Of a stretch of 64,000 bases of DNA, positions 50,882 to 59,075 are shown piece after piece; position 1 is the first letter of the stretch, and every line of letters begins with the position of its first letter. A program made the translations under genes and the position numbers. Where the stretch lies: contig NZ_VWVV01000016.1 in the NCBI RefSeq assembly GCF_009830945.1, positions 1 through 64,000 of the forward strand, given 5' to 3'. The stretch comes from Nocardiopsis sp. FR4. Its GTDB lineage: Bacteria; Actinomycetota; Actinomycetes; Streptosporangiales; Streptosporangiaceae. The notes beneath the pieces were generated by a model that made no database searches, was not told the origin of the DNA, and saw nothing but the letters and a program-made list of their open reading frames with translations.

Positions 50882-50925
50882 CCAGGAGAAGGGGCCGCGA
50901 GTTGGCTGAGGGCTCCTTCTCCTGG
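50882..50925 (+). promoter_or_regulatory. Long hairpin between the nuclease-like and NTPase-like genes
   Basis: CCAGGAGAAGG (50882-50892) is the exact complement of CCTTCTCCTGG (50915-50925). Pairing continues inward through GGCC/GGCT with one G-U, giving a stem of about 15 pairs and a 14-base loop. TTGGCT (50902-50907) in the loop and TGTAGA (50926-50931) after the stem could be -35 and -10 boxes 18 bases apart. It may be a terminator, an operator or both. Confidence 0.45.
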
Positions 50926-50980
50926 TGTAGAACTGGTGCCCGTGCTGCTTTTCGCTTCTTCGTAGAGAGCCGGGAGGGGA

Positions 50981-52972
50981 ATGGCGGACCAGATCACCGG
51001 CGCGGTGGACAACACCTTCGTCAACCTGGGCCAGATCCTCAAGTTGGTGCAGATCGGGAACATGCACGGGCATATCTCGATCCACCTCGGCGACATGGTG
51101 CACACCGAGACCGAAGCGGTGCTCGGGGAATATCAGAAGTACCTCGCCGCCACATTCTCCCCAGCCGAACCGGAGGCCTATCAGCGGTTCCGGAAAGTGT
51201 TCGACGACCAGGGACGGGGCGTTCTGGAAGGAGAGCCCGGGAACGGCAGGGAGACCACGGCCATCGCCCTGCACACATCACGCGGGCTGCGTGTCCATTC
51301 GATCCCCCTGGACGAGAAACCCCGGATGCGGCTGGCCCGCACCATGCCCGTACCGGGAAACGGGTATCTGGTCGACCTCTCCGCACTCCCCCGAATCGAA
51401 GAGCCGGTCGTCACCGAACTGCGTGCCCTCGGAGTCAGGGCGGCCGCGGCCGGGGCGGCGCTGACCGTCCTCGCCCGGCCCGGACAGCTCCTCGGCGAGC
51501 TGCACGAGGTCCCCGTGTTCCGTGTCCGCAGGCCGCCGGGCATCACCGTGCTCGCCGGGCATCTGGAATACCTGCTGGGGGCGAGTGAGCAGAGGGTGTG
51601 GACCACTTGGGGGGCCGTCCAGGACAAGATGCGGGACGCCGCTCCCGCCGACGCCGTGCGCCTGGCGCGCATCGCCTACCAGTCCCGACCGACGGACTCC
51701 AGGACCTGCACGGAGACGTGGACCCGCAACGCGCTCAGCGCCTACGGTGACTGGCGCGGCGAGTTGGACGGGTGGTTCGCCGAGCACCGCGGGGACACGG
51801 CGGCGGCCTGGGACCGGATCGTCCTGATCACCACGGCGATGCTGGAGGGGCGGGAAGCGTCCGAGGTGTTCACCGCCGCCGACGCGCTGGCCCGGATCCT
51901 GGATGTCCGGCCCGGGGACGTGGGAGGGCTCTCGGGCCTGGGAGTGGACCCCTCCCTGGAAGTCGTGGGGGCACGCCGCACCCGGGATCGCGGTGTGTGC
52001 TTCACCCGACCGGAGTACGCGGACGCGGTACTGGAATACGTCTGGGAGCAACTTCCGCGCCTCCGGGGCCATCTGGTCACCTGGACGGGTGACCTGATCG
52101 CGGAGGGGAGTCCGCAGCTCGCCGCTCAGATATGGCGGGCCTGTGAGCGCCTGGCGCTGTTGCGCGGGGACCAGGCCCTGACGGTCACCTTCTTCGACCA
52201 CTGGACGCAGGACGGCAGGACCAGGCAGGCAGCGGTGGACTTCGCCGCCACGGTCGCCGAGTCGCCGGACTTCGGGCGGGCGATACGCAGACGCCTCTAC
52301 GACATCGCCAAGAAGCCCTCGTCCGATCACCAGGCGGTGGCGGTCGCGCGCGTGTGCGCCCTCTATGGCCTGAGCAACCCCGTGTCCGCGCTGGTCCGCC
52401 TGAAATGGCTCGCCCAGGCCGAGTCGGAGAGAGCGCGTCAGGCCGCGCTCGACGCTGTGGAGACGCTGGCGGGGGAAGCGGAACGATGGTTCGACGTCGT
52501 CGAGGCGGTTCTGGACGGGTGGTGCCACGAAGGAGTCCCGGCCAGACGCAGACAGGTCGCGTTCCGCTTCCTCGTCCGTGCCCTGGCCGGGTCCGAGGAC
52601 GGTGCACCCGAGATGCTCGTGTGGCTGAGGACGTACGGAGACGGGGACCGGGCCGCCGACCGTGTCGCGGACATGTGGGGGACGGTCCTCGACCAGGGGG
52701 ACGAGGCCCTGGCACAGGACGCGGTCGGTACCTGGGTCTCCTGTGTCCTTGAGGACGCGTCCAGGTTTGAGGACGTGGCCAACGTCCTGGTGAGGGCGGT
52801 GAACGGAGGAGACGGGCTCCTGAGCGAGGAGAGGAAGAACAGGCGCACCGTCACCGCGGGCCGGATGATCGTCCTCTGGTGCGAGCGCAACGGTGTCGAC
52901 TTCAGGAACAGCGCTGTCCACGCTCTCCAGGCGCGGCTGTACGGGGCGCGCGGTTCCGCCGCCGCGGGCTGA
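50981..52972 (+). CDS. Degenerate P-loop protein with effector-association-like start
   Basis: This 663-residue protein begins with sequence typical of actinomycete conflict proteins just before an NTPase domain (VDNTFVNLGQILKLVQIG, then GNMHGHISIHL). At 84-91 a P-loop-like GEPGNGRE follows a hydrophobic strand, but Arg-Glu replaces the Lys-Ser/Thr that binds phosphate, so ATP hydrolysis is doubtful. Hydrophobic strands at about 134-145 and 165-176 suit a decayed STAND-like ATPase. The remaining 450 residues are helical repeats (SNPVSALVRLKWLAQAESER, QAALDAVETLAGEAERWFDV). ATG at 50981 with GGGAGGGGA upstream. It probably works as a sensor or scaffold with the preceding nuclease candidate. 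Convergent with the next gene, 16 bases away. Confidence 0.6.
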   Translation: MADQITGAVDNTFVNLGQILKLVQIGNMHGHISIHLGDMVHTETEAVLGEYQKYLAATFSPAEPEAYQRFRKVFDDQGRGVLEGEPGNGRETTAIALHTSRGLRVHSIPLDEKPRMRLARTMPVPGNGYLVDLSALPRIEEPVVTELRALGVRAAAAGAALTVLARPGQLLGELHEVPVFRVRRPPGITVLAGHLEYLLGASEQRVWTTWGAVQDKMRDAAPADAVRLARIAYQSRPTDSRTCTETWTRNALSAYGDWRGELDGWFAEHRGDTAAAWDRIVLITTAMLEGREASEVFTAADALARILDVRPGDVGGLSGLGVDPSLEVVGARRTRDRGVCFTRPEYADAVLEYVWEQLPRLRGHLVTWTGDLIAEGSPQLAAQIWRACERLALLRGDQALTVTFFDHWTQDGRTRQAAVDFAATVAESPDFGRAIRRRLYDIAKKPSSDHQAVAVARVCALYGLSNPVSALVRLKWLAQAESERARQAALDAVETLAGEAERWFDVVEAVLDGWCHEGVPARRRQVAFRFLVRALAGSEDGAPEMLVWLRTYGDGDRAADRVADMWGTVLDQGDEALAQDAVGTWVSCVLEDASRFEDVANVLVRAVNGGDGLLSEERKNRRTVTAGRMIVLWCERNGVDFRNSAVHALQARLYGARGSAAAG

Positions 52973-52988
52973 GGGCCGCGTCGGCCTC

Positions 52989-53516
52989 TCAGGTCCTGTC
53001 GGTGAACGGGGCGTACCTGCGCATCTGCGCGTACATCGACCGGATCCGCTTCAACACCATCAGAAGTGTCATGAACAGGTGCACGAGAGCGGCGATGACC
53101 ACGGCCGAGGCCCATCGCGGTACCGCCTCCTGGTCGTAGGCCACGATCAGGGCCATGAGGCCGGCGGTCGCGACCAGGCCCAGCAGCGTCGCGTAGGCGA
53201 CGTTGGCGTGCAGCTGGTCCACCATGCGGGCGGTTCTGAGCGCGCCCTCGCCCGAACGTTCCGCCGCGACGCGCAGGCCCAGCCCGAAGACGTGGACCAG
53301 CAGGCCGAACAGCAGGGCCGTGAAGACCGAGACGCCCGCGATCAGGTTCTGCGCGTTGGCGATCCGGACCTCGAAGAGGAACGCGCAGACCCCCACACCG
53401 AGGGGGAAGGCGAAGAAGGCCGCGTAGTCCCGGGTCATCCAGCGCCCGGTGCGCCGGTCCACCAGTGTGTTCAGGTGATCGGTGACGACGCCAAGTACGG
53501 ACCATTTCGCGTCCAT
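52989..53516 (-). CDS. Four-helix membrane protein of the AIPR operon
   Basis: This 175-residue protein has four predicted transmembrane helices (about residues 33-51, 56-80, 104-126 and 134-158; for example FFAFPLGVGVCAFLFEV and FTALLFGLLVHVFGLGL), with a charged hairpin ARSGEG-like segment between helices 2 and 3 and basic ends. It has no recognised family. It is the last gene of a three-gene leftward operon, 52 bases after the 308-aa gene. Small multi-pass proteins at the end of defence operons often damage the membrane on activation; that role here is inference from position. The start is the ATG at 53516. Confidence 0.6.
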   Translation of the reverse strand: MDAKWSVLGVVTDHLNTLVDRRTGRWMTRDYAAFFAFPLGVGVCAFLFEVRIANAQNLIAGVSVFTALLFGLLVHVFGLGLRVAAERSGEGALRTARMVDQLHANVAYATLLGLVATAGLMALIVAYDQEAVPRWASAVVIAALVHLFMTLLMVLKRIRSMYAQMRRYAPFTDRT

Positions 53517-53568
53517 GGCGACCCTCTCATCGATGGTGTCCGCCCCCGCACGCCGAGGCTGTCGAACT

Positions 53569-54495
53569 TCAGTCCGAATCTATCGCGAGGTGCTGACACG
53601 TTCTGGCCGCGGTTTCACGCATGATCGCGAGGGCCTGACGGTCGGAGGGGCGCGGAGCGTCGTCCTCCGCCAGGAGGTAGGTCAGGGGAGGCGCCGTCTC
53701 CTCCTCGTCGAGGATGATCGTCCTCTCCTGGGTGTCGTCGTTCAGGGTGACACGTGTTTCGACGATGTGTTCGGCGGTGCGCAGATGGAAGAGTTCGGCC
53801 ATGTCGAAGGATCGGGTGAGCACCTGTTCGCGAAAGAGGGAGAGGAGGGCCTGGTCCATCCGCTTGGGCTTGTAGGTGTGACAGAAGGTTCCGCTGGGCC
53901 GCGTCTCGTCCTGGTTGAACAGGTCGGTCCCCCGGAAGTTCTCCCTGACCTCGATCTCGGTCAGCCGGGCCCTGGCCAGGAACATCCGGAACGCCTCGGA
54001 GTCGGCCAGGGCCTCGTGTCTCAGGACCAGGCCCCTCCGCCTCAGCGCGGGCATGGTGGATTCCTTCAGGTGCTCCAGGAAGGCCGTACCCGCGCCGGTG
54101 CGCCGATAGCGCTCCGTGAGCAGGAGGGCGAAGGAAGCGCGGCGCGGCACCACGACGAGATTGCGCAGGAAGGTCGTGGCGGCCTCATCCTGCTTGATGC
54201 GGTACCGGTCCTGGTGCTTGTGGACGTCCTTGACCATGCCGGGGCTGCCGAACTTGCCGTAGTCCAAGCGGATCTCGACCTCCCGCTCCTCGGTACGCCG
54301 GTGGTCGGGAACGGAGAGGTAGTACTGGCGCCGTTCGTCCCTTCTCGGCGTGTGCTCCAGCTCCTTCAGCGCCTCTCCGACCAGGTCCAGGAGGTCGAGC
54401 CCTCCTCCGTCCAGGTCGTCCACGGGCATGACCTGGTCCGGGCGCCGCATCCTGGACACCTGGATCCGGTACACGGCGAAACAGTGCTTGGCCAT
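53569..54495 (-). CDS. Unknown protein, middle gene of the AIPR operon
   Basis: This 308-residue protein is unrecognised. It starts MAKHCFAVYRIQVSRMRRPD, a strand-rich beginning. It has an alpha/beta body (YYLSVPDHRRTEEREVEIRL, ATTFLRNLVVVPRRASFALL, TEIEVRENFRGTDLF) and ends in an acidic strand pair (RTIILDEEETAPPLTYLLAE) and a helix. No catalytic motif or membrane segment was seen. The ATG at 54495 has GGAG nine bases upstream; an extension to 54603 overlaps the AIPR gene and is rejected. It sits 49 bases after the AIPR gene and 52 before the 4-TM gene, so it is probably co-transcribed. A partner or inhibitor of the AIPR nuclease is possible. Confidence 0.65.
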   Translation of the reverse strand: MAKHCFAVYRIQVSRMRRPDQVMPVDDLDGGGLDLLDLVGEALKELEHTPRRDERRQYYLSVPDHRRTEEREVEIRLDYGKFGSPGMVKDVHKHQDRYRIKQDEAATTFLRNLVVVPRRASFALLLTERYRRTGAGTAFLEHLKESTMPALRRRGLVLRHEALADSEAFRMFLARARLTEIEVRENFRGTDLFNQDETRPSGTFCHTYKPKRMDQALLSLFREQVLTRSFDMAELFHLRTAEHIVETRVTLNDDTQERTIILDEEETAPPLTYLLAEDDAPRPSDRQALAIMRETAARTCQHLAIDSD

Positions 54496-54544
54496 CGTCG
54501 CAGTCTCCGATCCGCTTCTCGTACCTCCCCGCCGCCGTTGCCGC

Positions 54545-56689
54545 TCAGCTCTCGTCGCCCATGTCCGCGTAGAGGCGTTCGGCCAGGTCAGCCATGGAGA
54601 CACCGTCGATGTACCACCGGGAGGGCCCTTGGACGGCCAACGGGGCGTTCTCCCAGCCCACGAGCCCGTACATGTGCATGACGAGTCCGCTGGGGGAGTA
54701 GTTGCGCCCGTCCGCCGCCCACAGCAGGGGGTACTTGCGGTTGCCGGTCCATGACGCCTCGACCCGGGCGGGGTCCTTGGCCAGCCATTCCGAAAGGGCC
54801 TGTCGTTCGTTCGTGTTGGCGGGCTCGAAGCGTAGCGGTGTCCCGTTCACCAGGGCGCCCGAGTCCTTGAGGATGGTCACGCTGTTCGGGCGGCGGAGCT
54901 TGCGGGACGCCCTCTGCTGGGCCTGCCGCAGGTAGTCGTCGGGGACCTTCGGTGATTCCCCGCCCGCTCGTACGTCGCGCAGGACCGCGTCACTGAGCAG
55001 ACGGCAGCGCAGGGGATCCGACAGGGTCCGGGTCAGCGACTTCTTGGAGTCCGGGCCGAAGGCCAGGTCCACATGGTGGACGAGCCAGGGGAACACTGTG
55101 TCGACGAGCGCCGGCACACGGGCGAGTACCCCGTCCCAGCCGTACTCGACGTCGTCCATCCCCTTGCGGTCGATGATCTGGGACACCAGGTGAGCGATGA
55201 GGAAGTCACCGCGGTCGGCCACGTCGGCGGCCCGACCCTTGTACTTCTTGGCCACCTCGTGGACGCGGGCTACGGTCGCCCGGTGCAGCCGGACCATACC
55301 CCAGATCATCGAAGCGCTGGGCTGCTCCTTGAACAGAAGGTCGTAGGCTCCGTCCGAGCCACGCTCCCAGAGCGTATCCACGTTCTGCTTGGCGCGGACG
55401 GTGAGCTTGGTGTTGGGGTGCGCGCAGGCCAGGGCCACCGCCGCCTGTGTCACGGAACACCCCTGATCAGGAGAAGGATCGGCCTCACCGCGCTTGTAGG
55501 TGTAGGTCTTGTCTAGGACGAGGGCGAACTCCTCGCGAATGTAGGTCTGGGTCCGGTCCAGGGCGACGAAGTCCCGCTCCTCGACCTGGTTCTGCCGGTT
55601 GCGGGTGGTGGTGATCCGGGAGGGCAGCTCCGGCGAGTCCCCGTTGGTGCAGATGACGTGGACACTCACGTCCGCGTCCTCCAGGGCCTCCGGAGATTCC
55701 AGCAGTGCGTGGTGCAGGGAGGTGACGCTCTGGGCTCCGTTGACCACACTCGCTCCGCGGAGCTTCAGGATCACCGGCTCGTCGGGTCGGCGCCGACCGG
55801 GGAACTCGGTCTCCAGGGAGTCGCAGATGACCGTGATCCCGTTGTGGAAGCACAGGAAGTACTCCGGGTTGTTCACCGCGGTCTCCACGATGCCGGAGTT
55901 GACCTCGTTTACCCCCAGCGCGTAGCGGATGTTCTGCTGGAACAGGTGCTGTCCCGCGGTGCCGAACCACTCGGCGACCTGGGAGGCGGGAACGATCCCC
56001 TGGTACATGCTGACCGGCACGTCGACGTGGATCCACTTGCGCATCCGCGCCTCGATCTCGACCTCCGGGGGAGCCTCCTCCACGCGGATCTGCTGCCACA
56101 GGGACTCGGTGTTGAGGACCCTGTAGTCCAGGGTCAGACCGTGTCCGTTGGCCTCCGCCAACTCGTCCTCGAAGGTCTCCCGGACCTCCTCGCTCAAACC
56201 CCCCGGGCCGGTGACCGCCATGACCAGGTGCACGCGGGCGTGGGGGTCGCGTAGAACGGCGCGCAGCCGGTCCTCGAACCGCTGGGCGCGCTCGTTGAGG
56301 CGGTCGAAGTTGCTGTTGTCGATGAGCCGCCACCCCTGGATGAGCGCTCTGGCGGCGTCCTTGCCCACCCCGGCGGTCCCCTTGGAGCTGTACTTGGCCT
56401 GGACCAGCCAGATCTCACGCGAGGTCTCCGAGATCGCGATGGCGTCGATTCCCTGGTCCCTGCGGCCGTCGATCACGCACTTGACGCAGTCCTTGTCCTC
56501 CCAGCCCGTCAAACCGCGGACGGCGAGTGCGGCCAGCGCACGCGAGGACCGGGCGGTCTCCACCTCCTGCGGCTGCTTGCCCTCGAAGTCGCTCATGTCG
56601 ATCTGGGCGTTGAAATCCCTGTTCAGCACATGGGCGATTTGCCTCAGGGCGCGGGGGTTGGTGTCACGGGCACGCGGGGAGCCGGGCAT
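54545..56689 (-). CDS. AIPR-family abortive infection protein with Mrr-like nuclease head
   Basis: This is a 714-residue AIPR (abortive phage infection) protein. The N-terminal ~110 residues contain a D...QxK nuclease site, GIDAIAI (Asp82) then EIWLVQAKYSSKG (Gln97, Lys99), as in Mrr restriction enzymes. The AIPR body follows with its hallmark text: NPEYFLCFHNGITVICDSLE, VILKLRGASVVNGAQSVTSL, ITTTRNRQNQVEERDFVALD and, later, DFLIAHLVSQIIDRKGM. Length is typical for the family plus the nuclease head. It presumably cuts nucleic acid on infection, giving abortive resistance. The start is the ATG at 56689. First gene of a leftward operon with an unknown protein and a 4-TM protein. Confidence 0.85.
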   Translation of the reverse strand: MPGSPRARDTNPRALRQIAHVLNRDFNAQIDMSDFEGKQPQEVETARSSRALAALAVRGLTGWEDKDCVKCVIDGRRDQGIDAIAISETSREIWLVQAKYSSKGTAGVGKDAARALIQGWRLIDNSNFDRLNERAQRFEDRLRAVLRDPHARVHLVMAVTGPGGLSEEVRETFEDELAEANGHGLTLDYRVLNTESLWQQIRVEEAPPEVEIEARMRKWIHVDVPVSMYQGIVPASQVAEWFGTAGQHLFQQNIRYALGVNEVNSGIVETAVNNPEYFLCFHNGITVICDSLETEFPGRRRPDEPVILKLRGASVVNGAQSVTSLHHALLESPEALEDADVSVHVICTNGDSPELPSRITTTRNRQNQVEERDFVALDRTQTYIREEFALVLDKTYTYKRGEADPSPDQGCSVTQAAVALACAHPNTKLTVRAKQNVDTLWERGSDGAYDLLFKEQPSASMIWGMVRLHRATVARVHEVAKKYKGRAADVADRGDFLIAHLVSQIIDRKGMDDVEYGWDGVLARVPALVDTVFPWLVHHVDLAFGPDSKKSLTRTLSDPLRCRLLSDAVLRDVRAGGESPKVPDDYLRQAQQRASRKLRRPNSVTILKDSGALVNGTPLRFEPANTNERQALSEWLAKDPARVEASWTGNRKYPLLWAADGRNYSPSGLVMHMYGLVGWENAPLAVQGPSRWYIDGVSMADLAERLYADMGDES

Positions 56690-56779
56690 CGGGTGTCCTT
56701 GGAGGGAGAATCGTGACGGGAGGTGACGACCATCGTACTGGGACCGGGTACCCGCATGAGTGTTTTCGGCCTTCCCGTG

Positions 56780-56805
56780 GCCACCGGGACGGGGGTCCCG
56801 GTGGC
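56780..56805 (-). terminator. 11-bp perfect hairpin after the 647-aa gene
   Basis: GCCACCGGGAC (56780-56790) and GTCCCGGTGGC (56795-56805) pair exactly around a GGGG loop, 8 bases beyond the stop codon at 56813. It separates this leftward gene from the AIPR operon, whose promoter must lie between 56690 and 56780. Confidence 0.6.
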
Positions 56806-56812
56806 GGTTCCG

Positions 56813-58756
56813 CTACTCGGCGCGGTACCTCGACGGAGGCGCGGGCCAGGGCTCACCGACCGCGGCCGCGTCGAGGACGTCGTCGAGCCGGAGCCAGGCA
56901 TGCTCCCCGGAGCCCGTCGCCGGGTTGTCGGCGAACCGCTTCCAGGCCTGCTCGTCCGTGCCCAGCGCCTGGGTGACGGCCGACACCACGGCTGGCTGTC
57001 CCTGCGGGCAGCGCACCGCCGACCACAGCGGCAGGGCCCGCACCACCTCGGGGGCCACCTCCGGCAGGGACAGGACCAGCGCGGTCCAGGCCCGGCGAAG
57101 CGGGGGGTTGCCGCCCAGGCGGGCGCGCAGATGCCTCGTCAGCCGCAGGAGCGCCGCCTCCGGGGCGGAATGGCGGTCGAGGATTCCGGAGAGGGACTTC
57201 CCGGTGGTCCGGCGTTCGAACGCCAGTGAGAGCAGCGCCTTCTCCACGAGGGCGTCATGGCCGGGGTGCGCGTCCAGGTAGCGCCTGAGGTCGTCGGCGC
57301 TCAGGTCGGCGAGTTCCCGCACCTCCACCCTGTCCGGGGAGCCGAGTTCACGTACGCCCGAGGCGACGGGCACGGAGGAGGGGTCCACCAGCCTCCGAAG
57401 GACGTCCAGGTCCTCACGGAGGCGCTCCATGTCCCGGTACATCTGGTGGCTGCGGTAGGAGGGTCCCTGTTTCCGGAGGTAGGCCTCGCCCGCCCGGATG
57501 ATCGGCCGGGCCGACTCCCTGAGCTCCGGGGTGACCTCGGGCAGATGGGTCAGGACCACGCGCAGCCACCGCAGGCCCCTGGGGCCGAAGCGCTGCTCAT
57601 GGGGGGCCTTCTCCCACCAGGGGATGACATGGACGGCGGCCTCGGCGAACATCCGGCGCAGATGTGCCAGCGTCTCCGGCGGCGTGCGCCAGGAGTGCGG
57701 GGAGCGTCGCTCCTCCGGGTTCTCCTGCGTTTCGAGGATGTACCGCCACGTGTCCGAGACGCACGCCTTGGCCGTGTCCACCGGCTCCTCGAGCGCGGAA
57801 TCCAACCAGAGATCCTCACCCCTGAGGACAGCCTCTATCAGCCACCCCCTGCGCCTACCCAGGAACGGCAGGTTCTCGCGGAACCGCTCCTCCACCTCAT
57901 CGGCGGGTACGCCCAGCGACACCTGGTGGGCGATCTCCGCACACAGGAGCGCTTCGGAAAAGGCGCGGAGGTCGTGCTCGGCGAGTTCGACCAGGAGGTC
58001 CGGCTCCACCGACCAGGGGATACCGCTGAGAAGCTGATGGCGGATCTGGGCCTCGGCGGAGCGGGAGGAGACCGACCACTCCAGGATCTGCCGGTGGCGG
58101 TCCTCCTGGCTCCTCAGAACATCCCGCCACATGCGCTCCCAGGCGTCGCCCGCCGCGGAGAACCAGGCGTACCACTGCTCGTGGTCCTCGCCCTCCTCCC
58201 GCTTCCGGGGCGACCAGACGGGGAGGAGGTCCAGCGCGGCCGAGAAGACGACATCGTGCAGTCGAGGCCTCCTGAGCACCCGGTGGGCGGGACTCGGGTC
58301 CTTGCCCGTCTCCGGGGTCACCGCGGGCGGGCTGCCGCAGCGACGCCCCAGTTCCCCGGCCGTGGCCCGCGCGAGCCGCTCGCTGACGCGCTCGTTCCCG
58401 AAGAGGGCCAGCTTGTCGTCGTCGCACTCGCGGAGTGCCCGCACCCGCAGCTCCTCGGAGCAGGACGGGTGGTCGAGGGCCAGGACCGGCAGGCTGGTGA
58501 GGAAGGGGTCCCCCGGGAGGCGCGAGACCGTGTCCGGGTCACAGGCGGCCGCGGCCTCGATCAGCCAGCCCGGGGCCTCCTTCGCGTACGGTCCGGTCAA
58601 CAGCTCGGCGATCAGATCCTCCGCGCCGGCCGCGCCCGGCGCGGAGCGCACCCACTCCGCGGCGACGCGGACCTGTGGGGAGTCAGCGGGGCGGTCACGG
58701 ATCACGGCGTGGAGAAACCCGGCCGGAAGCGCCGACTCGGGGCGGGCTGTGGTCAT
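56813..58756 (-). CDS. Large helical protein, chaperone cluster (divergent)
   Basis: This 647-residue protein is of unknown function and is helical almost throughout (AEDLIAELLTGPYAKEAPGW, LRVRALRECDDDKLALFGNE, PDLLVELAEHDLRAFSEALL, RLREDLDVLRRLVDPSSVPV, DALVEKALLSLAFERRTTGK), like HEAT or similar repeats. No transmembrane or catalytic motif was seen. The start is the ATG at 58756 with GGAAG upstream. It is divergent from the 539-aa/GrpE-like/Hsp70-RNase operon across 319 bases and shows a similar Leu/Arg/Glu-rich helical style. I therefore group it with that system as a possible client-binding or sensor protein, a link that rests only on position and style. Confidence 0.6.
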   Translation of the reverse strand: MTTARPESALPAGFLHAVIRDRPADSPQVRVAAEWVRSAPGAAGAEDLIAELLTGPYAKEAPGWLIEAAAACDPDTVSRLPGDPFLTSLPVLALDHPSCSEELRVRALRECDDDKLALFGNERVSERLARATAGELGRRCGSPPAVTPETGKDPSPAHRVLRRPRLHDVVFSAALDLLPVWSPRKREEGEDHEQWYAWFSAAGDAWERMWRDVLRSQEDRHRQILEWSVSSRSAEAQIRHQLLSGIPWSVEPDLLVELAEHDLRAFSEALLCAEIAHQVSLGVPADEVEERFRENLPFLGRRRGWLIEAVLRGEDLWLDSALEEPVDTAKACVSDTWRYILETQENPEERRSPHSWRTPPETLAHLRRMFAEAAVHVIPWWEKAPHEQRFGPRGLRWLRVVLTHLPEVTPELRESARPIIRAGEAYLRKQGPSYRSHQMYRDMERLREDLDVLRRLVDPSSVPVASGVRELGSPDRVEVRELADLSADDLRRYLDAHPGHDALVEKALLSLAFERRTTGKSLSGILDRHSAPEAALLRLTRHLRARLGGNPPLRRAWTALVLSLPEVAPEVVRALPLWSAVRCPQGQPAVVSAVTQALGTDEQAWKRFADNPATGSGEHAWLRLDDVLDAAAVGEPWPAPPSRYRAE

Positions 58757-59075
58757 GGGGGCTTCCGTTCACGAACAAAGAACTCGCTGGTCAGCGGGCT
58801 CTCAAGGGAGGTAGTTTTGATTTTGCGGGATAGGGGTCGGAAAGGGCGGGGGAAAGGGCCAGGCTAGACCCATCGGAGGACACGCGGAGGGGAAATGGCG
58901 CCACGTGTTGGCGGGGATATCCGCTGTGAGGTGCCGCGACCGTGCGACCTCCCTTCCCCGTTGGGTTCCGATGCCGTTAGGATTCCGGCAGGCTCGTGGA
59001 ACTCCGACCCCGTACGGACCGCCACCCTGTCGAGCTGTGCCGTGTCGAATCCGCATGTGAATAGAGTTCGTCAAC
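58757..59075. promoter_or_regulatory. Divergent promoter region of the chaperone cluster
   Basis: No gene is seen. For the rightward operon, TAGAGT (59062-59067) is a good -10 box only about eight bases before the GTG at 59076, and no ribosome site precedes that GTG, so the transcript is probably leaderless. The leftward side has TTGAGA followed 17 bases later by TTCTTT, a weak candidate. Confidence 0.4.
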
